DNA of 64,000 nt from Mesorhizobium shangrilense (GCF_040537815.1 NZ_JBEWSZ010000001.1:1860001-1924000), one strand, 5' to 3'. Shown: positions 9,117-17,760, counted from the stretch's first letter. Notes: generated by a model not told the origin, from the letters alone. Translations and numbers: made by a program.

Positions 9117-10169
9117 ATGAGTGGGAACCAGAATTGGAATTTGAATCGCCGTACCTTCGTGAAAGGTGGCTTGGCGGCTGTCGCGGCCGCATCGGCGGGC
9201 ATGCAGCTCGTGCTGACTCCCGGTGCAAAGGCGGCGGGAAAAGTCGTCATCCAGTATGACTGGCTGACGTCCAACGGCCAGATCGGCGATATCGCGGCCG
9301 CCGCCAACGGCTATTTCAACGATGCCGGGCTCGAGGTGGAATTCAGTCCGGGCGGCCCCAACGCCTCGACGGTGCCGCCAGTGATCTCCGGCGCGGCCCA
9401 GCTCGGCCAGTTCTCCGAAACGCCGCAGCTTTTCGCGGCGCGGGCCAGCGGCGTGCCGGTGAAGATGATCGCCTGCGGCTTCCGTACCGGCCCCTACGCC
9501 CTCACCTCGAAAGCAGCGAACCCGATCCGCGGCATCGCCGACCTCAAGGGCAAGAAGATCGGCATCCAGCCGACCGCGCGTTTCGTCATGGACGAGATCC
9601 TGGCCAAGAACGGCATGAGCGCGTCCGACGTCACCGTCATCAATGTCGGCTTCGACAAGGGGCCGCTGGTGCGAGGCGACGTCGACGCCATCGGCGGCTG
9701 GATCACCAACACGCAAGCGCTGAGCGTCGTCGGCGATGACCGTATCGACCTTCTGGTGCGCGATCTCGGCTTGAGCTCCTACGCCGATGTCTATTTCGCC
9801 ACCGACGCCGCGATCGAAAAGGATCCGGACACGCTGGCGAAGTTCATCGGCGCGGTCGCCAAGGGCTGGGGCTGGGTGCACACCCACCCGCAGGAAGCCG
9901 TGAAGAAAATGGTCGCCGCCTACCCCGAAATGGACCTTAGCTGGGAAGAGAAGACCGTCGACCTCGTGCTCAAGCTTTCCTTTGACGCGACAACGGCCAG
10001 GGATGGCTGGGGCACGTTCGATCCGGCTTCCATAGAGGAACAATTGGCGCTGCTAGACAAGGTCGGCCAGTACCCGAACGGCCGCCCTGCGGCCGCTGAC
10101 GTCTACACCACCAAGATCCTCGAACTTTCGGCCGCCAACCGTCCGAAGCTCGACGCCCCCGCCGCCTGA
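9117..10169 (+). CDS. ABC transporter substrate-binding protein, NMT1/SsuA-like
   Basis: A periplasmic binding protein of about 350 residues. It starts with a twin-arginine signal (NRRTFVKGG followed by an Ala-rich hydrophobic stretch and a cleavage region near AKAAG), so it is probably exported folded by Tat. The body matches the NMT1/THI5/SsuA class, with WLTSNGQIGDIAAAANGYF near the start and DLKGKKIGIQ in the first lobe. This class binds thiamine precursors, sulfonates, taurine, nitrate or aromatic acids. The ATG at 9117 is chosen over 9081 because AGGAG sits just upstream of it and the Tat motif then lies at the usual depth. The stop overlaps the ATPase start by one base. Confidence 0.88.
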   Translation: MSGNQNWNLNRRTFVKGGLAAVAAASAGMQLVLTPGAKAAGKVVIQYDWLTSNGQIGDIAAAANGYFNDAGLEVEFSPGGPNASTVPPVISGAAQLGQFSETPQLFAARASGVPVKMIACGFRTGPYALTSKAANPIRGIADLKGKKIGIQPTARFVMDEILAKNGMSASDVTVINVGFDKGPLVRGDVDAIGGWITNTQALSVVGDDRIDLLVRDLGLSSYADVYFATDAAIEKDPDTLAKFIGAVAKGWGWVHTHPQEAVKKMVAAYPEMDLSWEEKTVDLVLKLSFDATTARDGWGTFDPASIEEQLALLDKVGQYPNGRPAAADVYTTKILELSAANRPKLDAPAA

Positions 10170-10942
10170 TGGCGACCGCGATCGAAGCCAGCAGGCTGGA
10201 TGTCGGCTATGGCGGCCGCCAAGCGGCCGTCAAAGTGCTTTCCGGCCTCGACCTCTCCGTCGAGACCGGATCCTTCCTGTCGATCCTGGGACCTTCAGGC
10301 TGCGGCAAGTCGACCTTGCTCAGGGTGATCGCCGACCTGCTTGATCCGCTGGGCGGTACGATCAGCGTGCTTGGCGACACGCCTCATGCGGTGCGATCGC
10401 GCCGCGATGTCGGCTTCGTCTTCCAGGACTCGACCTTGCTGCCCTGGCGCACCGTGCGTGACAATGTGCGCCTGCCGCTTGGCGTCGGGCAAGGCAGCCT
10501 GACCCGCAAGATCGAGGATCGCAGCGAGGAATTGCTGGAGCTGATGGGGCTTGCCGGGTTCGGTGAGCGCCTGCCGCACCAGCTTTCCGGCGGCCAGCGC
10601 CAACGCGTGGCAATCGCCAGGGCGCTGCTTGGTCAACCAAAACTGCTGCTCATGGACGAACCGTTCGGGGCCCTCGACGAGATCACCCGCGACCGCCTCA
10701 ACGACGAGTTGCTCGCCCTGTGGCGGCGCACCGGCGCCACGATCCTCTTCGTCACCCACTCGATCGCCGAGGCCGCCTATCTCGGCGAAAGGGTCATCGT
10801 TCTCGCCGCCAATCCAGGACGACTTGCCAAGGATATCGACATGCGGCCGTTCAAGCAGGAAGGCAACCGCTGCTCGCGCGAAGACCCTGCAATCGTCGCC
10901 GCCATGGCGGAATTGCGCACCGCGCTGGAGCGCGCGTCGTGA
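10169..10942 (+). CDS. ABC transporter ATP-binding protein, SsuB/TauB type
   Basis: A 257-residue nucleotide-binding subunit that powers the importer. Visible motifs in order are Walker [11 protein letters not shown]-loop FVFQDSTLLPW, signature LSGGQRQR, Walker B LLLMDEPFGALDE and switch histidine FVTHS. The STLLPWRTV segment after the Q-loop is typical of the nitrate/sulfonate/taurine (NitT/TauT) class and agrees with the neighbouring NMT1-type binding protein. TGATG couples it to the binding-protein gene, and the permease start overlaps its stop. Confidence 0.93.
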   Translation: MATAIEASRLDVGYGGRQAAVKVLSGLDLSVETGSFLSILGPSGCGKSTLLRVIADLLDPLGGTISVLGDTPHAVRSRRDVGFVFQDSTLLPWRTVRDNVRLPLGVGQGSLTRKIEDRSEELLELMGLAGFGERLPHQLSGGQRQRVAIARALLGQPKLLLMDEPFGALDEITRDRLNDELLALWRRTGATILFVTHSIAEAAYLGERVIVLAANPGRLAKDIDMRPFKQEGNRCSREDPAIVAAMAELRTALERAS

Positions 10943-11694
10943 GGCCGGCGCCAATGTCTCCGCAGCTTGCCATCGCCCTGCCCGTTCTCGGCGCGGCCTC
11001 GCTGCTTCTTGCCTGGCAGTATCTCCTGCCCCTTCTCGGCGTGCCCGCCTATATCGTGCCGACACCAACGGCGATATTCGGCGTCTTCCAGAAGAACTTT
11101 TCCCTGCTCATCGGCAATCTCAGGCCGACGGCGATCGAGGCCCTGGCCGGCTTCGTCATCGGCAATCTTGCCGCCGTGCTGCTGGCCGTGGTGTTCGTGC
11201 ACAGCCGTATCCTCCAGGCAGCCTATTTTCCGATCGTGCTGTTCTTCAACACCATCCCGATCCTGGCGCTGTCGCCGATCATCATCCTGATCTTTGGGCT
11301 CGGCATGACACCGAAGATCGTCATCGCGGCGGTGATCTGCTTCTTCCCGACGCTGGTGAACATGATCCGCGGGTTGGATTCAGCCAGCCACAATGAGCAC
11401 GAACTGTTCCGGGTGCTGTCGGCGACACGCTGGGAGATCTTCTGGGGCCTGCGCCTGCCGCGCGCGTTGCCGATGCTGTTCTCCTCGCTCAGGATCGCAT
11501 CGGCAACAGCGGTGATCGGTGCCATCGTGGGCGAATGGATCGGCTCGGACAAAGGCCTCGGCGCACTCATTATCCAGGCGACCTTCAACTACCAGTCGGA
11601 CCGGCTTTACGCGGCGATCGTGCTGTCGTCCTGTCTTTCGATCGCGCTGTTCTGCGCCGTGGTGATGGTCGAGCGCCGGGTCATCAAATACTGA
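10939..11694 (+). CDS. ABC transporter permease, SsuC/TauC type
   Basis: An inner-membrane permease of about 251 residues with roughly six transmembrane helices. The cytoplasmic coupling loop EHELFRVLSATRWEIFWGLRLPRALP shows the EAA pattern of binding-protein-dependent importers of the NitT/TauT class. GTG at 10939 overlaps the stop of the ATPase gene, with GGAG about eight bases upstream; ATG at 10954 is the alternative. It completes a binding protein-ATPase-permease set (9117-11694). A hairpin follows, and the next gene converges on it. Confidence 0.9.
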   Translation: MRPAPMSPQLAIALPVLGAASLLLAWQYLLPLLGVPAYIVPTPTAIFGVFQKNFSLLIGNLRPTAIEALAGFVIGNLAAVLLAVVFVHSRILQAAYFPIVLFFNTIPILALSPIIILIFGLGMTPKIVIAAVICFFPTLVNMIRGLDSASHNEHELFRVLSATRWEIFWGLRLPRALPMLFSSLRIASATAVIGAIVGEWIGSDKGLGALIIQATFNYQSDRLYAAIVLSSCLSIALFCAVVMVERRVIKY

Positions 11695-11706
11695 ACAGGC
11701 ATTTCA

Positions 11707-11735
11707 ACGGCTCGCGCAGGCCGTGCACGAGCCGT
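11707..11735. terminator. Hairpin between convergent genes
   Basis: A perfect 8-bp stem ACGGCTCG / CGAGCCGT with a 13-nt loop lies 12 nt after the permease stop and 17 nt past the end of the minus-strand M20 gene. A short T-run follows on the plus strand (CTTTT, about 15 nt on). Confidence 0.45.
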
Positions 11736-11751
11736 CTTGGATCGCTTTTGG

Positions 11752-12990
11752 TCAGCCCGAATTTTCCGGTTGCATCGACAGAAATCCGGTCGCCGCTGAA
11801 ACCAGGGTGGCCGCGCCAACTTTCAAGGCGGCCTCGTCGACACGAAATCTGGCATGGTGAAGCGGGAAGATCGATCCGACGTCCTCATTGCGGATACCGA
11901 GCCGAAAGTAGACCGATGGGCGTTTTTCGCTGTAGTAGCCAAAGTCGTCGGCAATGGTCCATCCAGGGGTGTTGAGAACATTGCCGGCTCCGACGCAAGC
12001 CCTGGCACTGGCGACAATCAGCTGGGTCATCTCGACGTCGTTGACGACCCCCGGCTCGCCCTTGTGGATGTCGACTTCAACACGCGCGCCGTGGCTTGCG
12101 GCCATTCCCTCGGCAATCGCACGAACGCGGCGCCAGGCCCGCTCGCGGGTTGCATCGCTGCCGCTGCGGATAGTGCCTTTCAGCGTGACCTTGCCCGCGG
12201 TCACATTGTAGGCGTTGCCGCCATTGATGGCCGTCACGGAAATGACCAGGGGGTTGTAAGGGTCGATCTCGCGCGAGACGATCTTCTGCAATTCCGTCAC
12301 CATGGAGCAGGCCACGGCCAACGCATCGACACCTTCATGCGGTTTTGCCGCGTGTGCCGCCGAGCCGATGACGGCCACATCGAACGTATCGCACGCCAAA
12401 GTGTAGGGACCTGGGCCGACGGCGATCTTGCCCGAGGGCGTATAGGGATCGACATGAACGCAGATCGCGGCATCGACATCGTCGAGAAGCCCCTCTTCCA
12501 CCACTCGCTTCCCGCCCGAAGGTTCATCCTCCTCGGCGGGCTGGAATATAAGGCGCACCGTCCCGCCAAAATCACTTCTTGATTGATGAAGGTGCGCAGC
12601 AACCGCGAAGGCCATCGACGCGTGGGCGTCGTGACCGCACGCATGCATCACGCCTGGATTTGTCGATGAAAAATCGACGCCGGACTCCTCCTCGATCGGC
12701 AAGGCATCGATATCTGCCCGAATGGCCACCTTTCGATTTGACGGTTTGCCCGTGCCGACAATATCGACCGCCAGACCAAAGCCCGCAACGTCGCGAATGT
12801 CGGTAATTCCCTGCCCTTCCAACATCTGTCGCAGATAACGCTGCGTGCTCGCTTCGTGGTTCGAAAGCTCCGGGTTGCGGTGCAGATGGCGGCGGATCTC
12901 GATCATCCGATCGAGAATTCCAGCATCGATATCTGCCGCGACGGCATTCACGACACAACCGGCCATGGTCGCATTCTCAGGATTTGACAT
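11752..12990 (-). CDS. M20D-family metal-dependent amidohydrolase (N-acyl-amino acid / IAA-conjugate hydrolase class)
   Basis: A 412-residue hydrolase of the M20 peptidase/amidohydrolase family. The metal-site residues are present: CGHDAH (about residue 117), the glutamate pair in QPAEEDEPSGG, a histidine in AICVHVDPY and the C-terminal FPLHHARFR. A dimerisation (lid) domain sits in the middle. Family members remove acyl groups from N-acyl amino acids, hippurate or auxin conjugates. Its start overlaps the 3' end of the EutD-like gene by 14 bp, so the two are translationally linked. In ectoine catabolism the next step after EutD is deacetylation of N-acetyl-diaminobutyrate by EutE/DoeB, a different zinc family absent here; this enzyme could fill that role (inference). 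Confidence 0.85.
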   Translation of the reverse strand: MSNPENATMAGCVVNAVAADIDAGILDRMIEIRRHLHRNPELSNHEASTQRYLRQMLEGQGITDIRDVAGFGLAVDIVGTGKPSNRKVAIRADIDALPIEEESGVDFSSTNPGVMHACGHDAHASMAFAVAAHLHQSRSDFGGTVRLIFQPAEEDEPSGGKRVVEEGLLDDVDAAICVHVDPYTPSGKIAVGPGPYTLACDTFDVAVIGSAAHAAKPHEGVDALAVACSMVTELQKIVSREIDPYNPLVISVTAINGGNAYNVTAGKVTLKGTIRSGSDATRERAWRRVRAIAEGMAASHGARVEVDIHKGEPGVVNDVEMTQLIVASARACVGAGNVLNTPGWTIADDFGYYSEKRPSVYFRLGIRNEDVGSIFPLHHARFRVDEAALKVGAATLVSAATGFLSMQPENSG

Positions 12991-14155
12991 GGATCTCTCG
13001 TGGGAACTTGGTCAGGGTCTCATTGCCGGTTTCAGTGACCAGGATGGTCTCGCTGATCTCGATGCCCCAGCCATCCATCCACATGCCAAGGATGGAATGA
13101 ACGACATTGCCGGATTCAAGCACCGTCTTGTCACCGGGCCTGAGGCTGATCGTGTGTTCACCCCAATCCGGCGGATAGGCGACGCCAATGGAATAGCCGA
13201 TGCGCGACTCCTTTTTCAGTCCGTGGCGCTGGATGACCTTGCGCCATGCACCCTCGACGGTTTCGGCTGATATTCCCGGCCTGACCGCATCGAGCACCGC
13301 GTCCATGCCCTCGATCACCGCCTTTGCCGTGTCCGAGACACGTGTCGGTGTTTTGCCAAGCTGCAGGGTTCTTGCCAACCCGGCGGCATAGCGACGACAG
13401 ACGCCGGCAAGTTCCAGGGCAATCGTCTCGTTTTCTCCGAACCGCCGGTCGCTCCACATGATGTGCGGAGCCGAGGCGTTCTCGCCGCCGAGAATTGTCG
13501 GTGGAAGAGCGGTGATATCACCCGCGAAGTCGGGGCTGCCTGCGATCTGCGCCGCCTGGATGGAGGCAATGGCATCGCACTCGCGAACACCCGGCGCGAT
13601 CACCTCGAAGGCCCGCGTGACCGCCGCTTCGGCCAAGGTTGACGCCTTGCGCAAATAGGCGATCTCGGGCGTCGATTTGACCGCGCGAATCCAGTTCACC
13701 AGGAGATCGGCATCATGCCATTTCGCATTGGGAAGGCCGGCGACAAGCCGGGTATGGCCTTTCGGCGAGAAATAGTAGGCTTCGAGCTCGATGCCGATAT
13801 GGCGGTTTCCCCAACCTTTGGCGACAATCCAGTTCGCGATCCAGTCCATGGGATGGCGATCGACACGCTGAACGTGGTCCTCGGGAAAACCAACCACATT
13901 CTCGGGCTTCATCCAGGCCGTCAGAAGCCCCCCGGCCGCATCCATGGCGCGTCCTATCCAGACAGGCTCGAGCTCTTCCAAGGGAACCAGCACCACCTGC
14001 GGCGTGTAGAATGACCAGCCATCATAGCCGGTAATGTAATGCTGGTTGGCAACGTCGTTGACGACAAGAAGCTCTAGACCGCGCTTGGCCATCTCGGTGC
14101 GGATCTTTCGTAGCCGCTGCTGATACTCGTCGCGCGTAAATGGCAATTCGATCAT
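12977..14155 (-). CDS. EutD/DoeA-like ectoine hydrolase (creatinase/M24 fold)
   Basis: A 392-residue protein of the pita-bread M24/creatinase fold with an N-terminal creatinase domain. Segments such as TGYDGWSFYTPQ, DRHPMDWIANW, IGIELEAYYFSPKGH and IGYSIGVAYPPDWGEHT closely resemble EutD/DoeA, which opens the pyrimidine ring of ectoine. The metal ligands of peptidase M24 are not all kept: the usual first Asp is Glu in ALELAG, the second is missing in AAGLARTL, and the GHxIG histidine is Tyr in GYSIG. That loss is expected of metal-independent EutD-type hydrolases and argues against an Xaa-Pro aminopeptidase. Without EutE and the Ehu importer nearby, the natural substrate remains uncertain. 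Confidence 0.75.
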   Translation of the reverse strand: MIELPFTRDEYQQRLRKIRTEMAKRGLELLVVNDVANQHYITGYDGWSFYTPQVVLVPLEELEPVWIGRAMDAAGGLLTAWMKPENVVGFPEDHVQRVDRHPMDWIANWIVAKGWGNRHIGIELEAYYFSPKGHTRLVAGLPNAKWHDADLLVNWIRAVKSTPEIAYLRKASTLAEAAVTRAFEVIAPGVRECDAIASIQAAQIAGSPDFAGDITALPPTILGGENASAPHIMWSDRRFGENETIALELAGVCRRYAAGLARTLQLGKTPTRVSDTAKAVIEGMDAVLDAVRPGISAETVEGAWRKVIQRHGLKKESRIGYSIGVAYPPDWGEHTISLRPGDKTVLESGNVVHSILGMWMDGWGIEISETILVTETGNETLTKFPREIHVKS

Positions 14156-14197
14156 TTCTTCTCCATCCTTTGCTGGATCAACGTTTGCGCGCTTCGC

Positions 14198-14959
14198 TCA
14201 CCATTGAAGCGGCTTCGACATCAGCAGCCCGTGCCGCCCACCGCGTGCCTGTTCTCCACAGATGCGAAGACAGGCCCAAGCGGTCGCCTGATTGCTCGTG
14301 ACGACGGGAATTCCCATCCGATCCTCGATGGCCGCTGCAATGCTTGCCGCCCGCACAGACGTGCAGGACACGAACAACGCCTGCGATTGCGGTGCCGTCG
14401 CCCGAACGGCGAGGTCGACCAGTGTCGGCAATTCGATCCTCGCCATCTCCCGATCATCGGTCAGGCCAAGACAGGTGAAGCGGTCCAGGACGAAGCCGTG
14501 GCGCTCGAAATATCGTGCCATCGGCTCACTGGTTTCCACGGTGTAGGGCGTGAGGACCGAAATGGCGGTGGCGCCAAGGGCCTTGAGGCCACGAACCGCT
14601 GAGGCCGAAGGCGTCACCACCTTGGCATCCGGCTTGGCAACCCGAACGGCCGTCTCGACCGCATCGTCGCCGATGACCACTGATGCCGACGTGCAGCAGA
14701 ATGCGATCGCATCGAGTTCTTCGCCTGGAAGGATCAGCGCCGCGGCTTCAGTCAATCGCGGCTTCATCGCGCGGAGATTTTCCGGAGTCGTCGGGTTCGC
14801 ATACGGAATTCGCGCCACATGGATGCCTACGCGCTCACTTGCCGCGATCCGCTGAAAATCCACCTCCGGCGTATGGTCGGTGGCAAGGACGATCAAGCCT
14901 ATGCGTTTGGCGATCGGCCTCGCATCGAATCGCAAAGCCCGTCCGTCGAAAAGTTCCAT
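14198..14959 (-). CDS. EutA-like maleate isomerase / Asp-Glu racemase family protein
   Basis: About 253 residues of the maleate cis-trans isomerase/arylmalonate decarboxylase family, part of the Asp/Glu racemase superfamily. Two cysteines sit in the expected positions: CCTSAS (first half) and SCTSVR followed by MGIPVVTSNQATAWACLR (second half). Two active-site cysteines are typical of isomerases and racemases. EutA of rhizobial ectoine operons belongs here, but its reaction is not established to my knowledge. It lies 42 nt upstream of the EutD-like gene and is probably co-transcribed. ATG at 14959 is preferred over GTG at 14977 because GAGG precedes it. Confidence 0.72.
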   Translation of the reverse strand: MELFDGRALRFDARPIAKRIGLIVLATDHTPEVDFQRIAASERVGIHVARIPYANPTTPENLRAMKPRLTEAAALILPGEELDAIAFCCTSASVVIGDDAVETAVRVAKPDAKVVTPSASAVRGLKALGATAISVLTPYTVETSEPMARYFERHGFVLDRFTCLGLTDDREMARIELPTLVDLAVRATAPQSQALFVSCTSVRAASIAAAIEDRMGIPVVTSNQATAWACLRICGEQARGGRHGLLMSKPLQW

Positions 14960-15051
14960 TGCACAGCCACGCCTCACCAGAGCCGCAACGATGCGTCAGA
15001 CTCTCAAACCGTGTCAATAAAGGAATAAAACCGTGACAATTTTCGGTGACA

Positions 15052-16437
15052 TCAGACTCCGCGAAGGAGCATCTCGGGTTCACCGCGCAGCATCGACCCG
15101 ACAATGCCAAGACCGCTTCCGAGATCGTCTTCCGTCGAGGATCCCAGCGATATCCTGACCGCTGGCTGCCAGGGCCCAGTGGACGTTCGAAACGAAGCCC
15201 CCGGCGCAATTGCAACGCCGCGCAGGCGTGCCTGCGAAACGAAGGCCTCTTCAGTATGTCCTTCAGGCAAGGGCAGCCAGATATGCAGCCCCTGGGGGTG
15301 GGCGTTGTACGTCAAGCCGTCGAGCAGCATGTTGGCGAGGGAATTGCGCCGCTCCAGCGCCTGACGCTGCCATTCGACGAGTTTCCAGGCCGAGCCGTCC
15401 GTGATCCACAGCGTGGCCAACTCCGCCATGGCAGGCGTTGCCATCCAGTTCGAAACCAGATGCCGGTTCGCCACGGCCGCGGCAAAGCGGTCCGAAGCAG
15501 CGAGATAGCCAATGCGCAGGCCAGGCACCGTTATCTTGGTGAAACTCGTCACGTAGAGCGTTCGCTCGGGGGCATAGGACGCCATCGGCATGGGACGCGG
15601 CTCGATCAGCGGCCCGAGGATGTCGTTCTCGATGATGGCAAGGTCATGACGCCGCGCCACCTCGGCGATCTCGTATCGCCTCTGCGCCGACATCAGGCTG
15701 ACCGTTGGGTTCACCACCGTCGGCTGCAGGAAAACAGCGCGAATCTCGCTCTTACGGCAAGCGTTCTCAAGGGCCGCGGGCAGCAATCCTTCACCATCGA
15801 TCTCCAGGCTTTCAACGTGGATGCCGAGATAATTGGAGAGCGGCAGGAGCGTATGGTAGCTGATCGCCTCGACGGCAAGCGTGGCTCCAGGCGTCACCGT
15901 GGCCATCAGCGCGACGGTCATTGCCGACGTTGCACCATTGGTGACGGTGACGTTCGCGGCGGCAATATCGACGCCGCATTTCTTGAGCCATTCCCTGCCA
16001 ACCTCCCGGTGGCGCGGGAAAACCATGTTCGGACGGAATGACAGCGCCGCACTTGCCGGAAGGTTCTTGCCGAGCCACGCAAACCCATCGCGCATCTTCT
16101 GCAGATGCATGTCGCCGCAGACCGGTTTCAGAATTGAAAGATCGATGACGTCGCCAAAGCGCTCCGGCAAGTAAGGCGGCATTGTCTCCTTCGGCTGCGC
16201 CAGCACGAAGGTGCCGCGGCCGACCTCGCCGGAAATCAGCCCTCGACGAATGAGGAGTTCGTAAGCACGGCTGACGGTGTGAATGGAAATCCGCAGCTGA
16301 TGCGCAAGTTCACGATGCGTGGACAGTCGACTGCGGGGTTTCAGATCGCCCCGGCTGATGGCGTCCGCAAACTGGTCCGCCAGGGACGCGTATGCGGGGC
16401 GAGGCAGCTTGCTTGGGTCGGGTCGCCACATTGTCAT
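15052..16437 (-). CDS. MocR/GabR-type regulator, EnuR-like
   Basis: A 461-residue fusion of a GntR winged helix-turn-helix (about residues 15-80, with STHRELAHQL and HTVSRAYELL) to a fold type I aminotransferase-like domain. The PLP lysine is in TSFTKITVPGLRIGYL and the cofactor-binding NPTVSL/ENDILG segments are present. The N-terminus WRPDPSKLPRPAYASL resembles EnuR, which senses the EutD product N-alpha-acetyl-diaminobutyrate through PLP and controls ectoine uptake and breakdown genes. The start at 16437 (MTMWRPD) is chosen over upstream alternatives because it matches that N-terminus. The gene is divergent from the ROK regulator and heads the minus-strand EutA/EutD/M20 series, 93 bp away. 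Confidence 0.82.
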   Translation of the reverse strand: MTMWRPDPSKLPRPAYASLADQFADAISRGDLKPRSRLSTHRELAHQLRISIHTVSRAYELLIRRGLISGEVGRGTFVLAQPKETMPPYLPERFGDVIDLSILKPVCGDMHLQKMRDGFAWLGKNLPASAALSFRPNMVFPRHREVGREWLKKCGVDIAAANVTVTNGATSAMTVALMATVTPGATLAVEAISYHTLLPLSNYLGIHVESLEIDGEGLLPAALENACRKSEIRAVFLQPTVVNPTVSLMSAQRRYEIAEVARRHDLAIIENDILGPLIEPRPMPMASYAPERTLYVTSFTKITVPGLRIGYLAASDRFAAAVANRHLVSNWMATPAMAELATLWITDGSAWKLVEWQRQALERRNSLANMLLDGLTYNAHPQGLHIWLPLPEGHTEEAFVSQARLRGVAIAPGASFRTSTGPWQPAVRISLGSSTEDDLGSGLGIVGSMLRGEPEMLLRGV

Positions 16438-16514
16438 GCTACAAATATGCTCTGACGCATCGACAAGTAAATGACAATCTGGAAGTGCGCGGGCTCGCAT
16501 CGCGGTTCGCAATC

Positions 16515-16524
16515 ATCAGCTGAT
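16515..16524. promoter_or_regulatory. Palindrome in the divergent MocR/ROK control region
   Basis: ATCAGCTGAT is a perfect 10-bp palindrome, 78 bp from the MocR start and 70 bp from the ROK start. The 16438-16593 spacer must hold both promoters and is clearly AT-richer than its flanks. Which regulator, if any, binds here is unknown. Confidence 0.3.
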
Positions 16525-16593
16525 TTATTTTTGAATTCCATTTGACTGAATAAATATCCGGTGCGAAACTGTTGGCTCTTGAGGGCGCAAGTC

Positions 16594-17760
16594 ATGGCAC
16601 TGCGGGGGACCAATCAGGAATTCGGCCGGCCCTACAACCGGCGCATCGTGCTTGAGTCGATCCGCCTCCACGGCCCCGTTGCCCGCGGCGACATCTCCAG
16701 TCGCGTCGGGCTCACCGTCCAGACAGTCTCGACCATCGTTCGCGAGTTGGAAGAGCAAGGCTATATCCTGTCCGTGCGCGAGGAGCCGAAAGGCCGTGGG
16801 CTTCCTCCGACAACCCTTCGCATCAATCCCGAAGGTGGCTACGCGGTCGGTATCCACATCACCCCCCTGGGCATCAATGCCGCGCTGATCAACCTCAGCG
16901 GCGATGTCATCGAAAGCATGCACCGCGAGGCCCCCAATGCGACGCCCGATCATGCCTTCGAGCTGATCGGCGCCATGGTGAGAGAGTTGACCGGACTGAG
17001 ACCTGGAGGACGCGTTCTGGGCATTGGCATGGCCCTGCCCGGCCCCTTTGGCGTCGAATCCATGAGTTTCGTCGGCCCGACCACGATGGCGGGCTGGAAG
17101 GACGTGGCGCTGCGGGAGCGGCTGACGGCATCGACTGGACTGCCCGCCTTCTTCGAGACCGACATGGCGGCAGCCGCCATGGGCGAGCGCCTTTACGGCC
17201 TCGGTGCGCAGCACTCCGAATACTACTACCTCTATTTCGGCGTTGGGCTTGGCGGCGTCATGGTGCACGAGGGAAGCGTCTTGCGCGGTGCGTGGGGAAA
17301 TGCCGGCGAGATCGGACACATTCCCGCGGTTCCCAATGGCGAGCTTTGCCCCTGCGGCAATCGCGGCTGTCTCGAAAGATACCTTTCGCTCGAGGCGCTG
17401 GGGCGCTGGGGCGGCAACGAGGCCGATTGGGTGAGGGAGATCAGCCCCATCTTCCACAATGCCGTCGCCGTCATCGAAAATCTGTTCGATCCCGAAACCA
17501 TCATACTGGGCGGACTGGCATCCAATGACTTGCTCGAACGTCTGGCGGGTTCAACGGTCAGCCTTCCCAACTCGGTCTCGGCCCGACGGGACCGCGTGAC
17601 ACCTCGTGTCATCGTCGCCAGCGGTGGGCAGCATGCGGTGTTGCGCGGTGCGGCTGCCCTTGCCGTCTCCGGAGTGCTCTCGCCACGCTTCGGCCAGATG
17701 TTCGCAGCCGAACGAGAACGCGGGCGCGATCTCGCGAGAAGCGGAGGGATGGCGGCATGA
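16594..17760 (+). CDS. ROK-family transcriptional regulator (NagC/XylR type)
   Basis: A 388-residue repressor-type ROK protein. The N-terminal winged HTH (about residues 10-65) includes VARGDISSRVGLTVQTVSTI. The C-terminal sugar-kinase-like domain has the zinc-site signature CPCGNRGCLE and the GNAGEIGH segment of the sugar site. The ATP-phosphate motif is not that of an active kinase (AVGIHITPLG in place of DxGGT), as expected for a regulator. It begins a tight operon with a CUT2 sugar importer and an SDR, so it probably senses that sugar. ATG at 16594 is preferred over GTG 16561: GAGGG lies about eight bases upstream. Confidence 0.9.
   Translation: MALRGTNQEFGRPYNRRIVLESIRLHGPVARGDISSRVGLTVQTVSTIVRELEEQGYILSVREEPKGRGLPPTTLRINPEGGYAVGIHITPLGINAALINLSGDVIESMHREAPNATPDHAFELIGAMVRELTGLRPGGRVLGIGMALPGPFGVESMSFVGPTTMAGWKDVALRERLTASTGLPAFFETDMAAAAMGERLYGLGAQHSEYYYLYFGVGLGGVMVHEGSVLRGAWGNAGEIGHIPAVPNGELCPCGNRGCLERYLSLEALGRWGGNEADWVREISPIFHNAVAVIENLFDPETIILGGLASNDLLERLAGSTVSLPNSVSARRDRVTPRVIVASGGQHAVLRGAAALAVSGVLSPRFGQMFAAERERGRDLARSGGMAA

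Noticed and set aside
12977..14155. Xaa-Pro aminopeptidase or creatinase
   Set aside because: The metal ligands are missing and the segment matches fit EutD/DoeA; creatine-pathway partners are absent.
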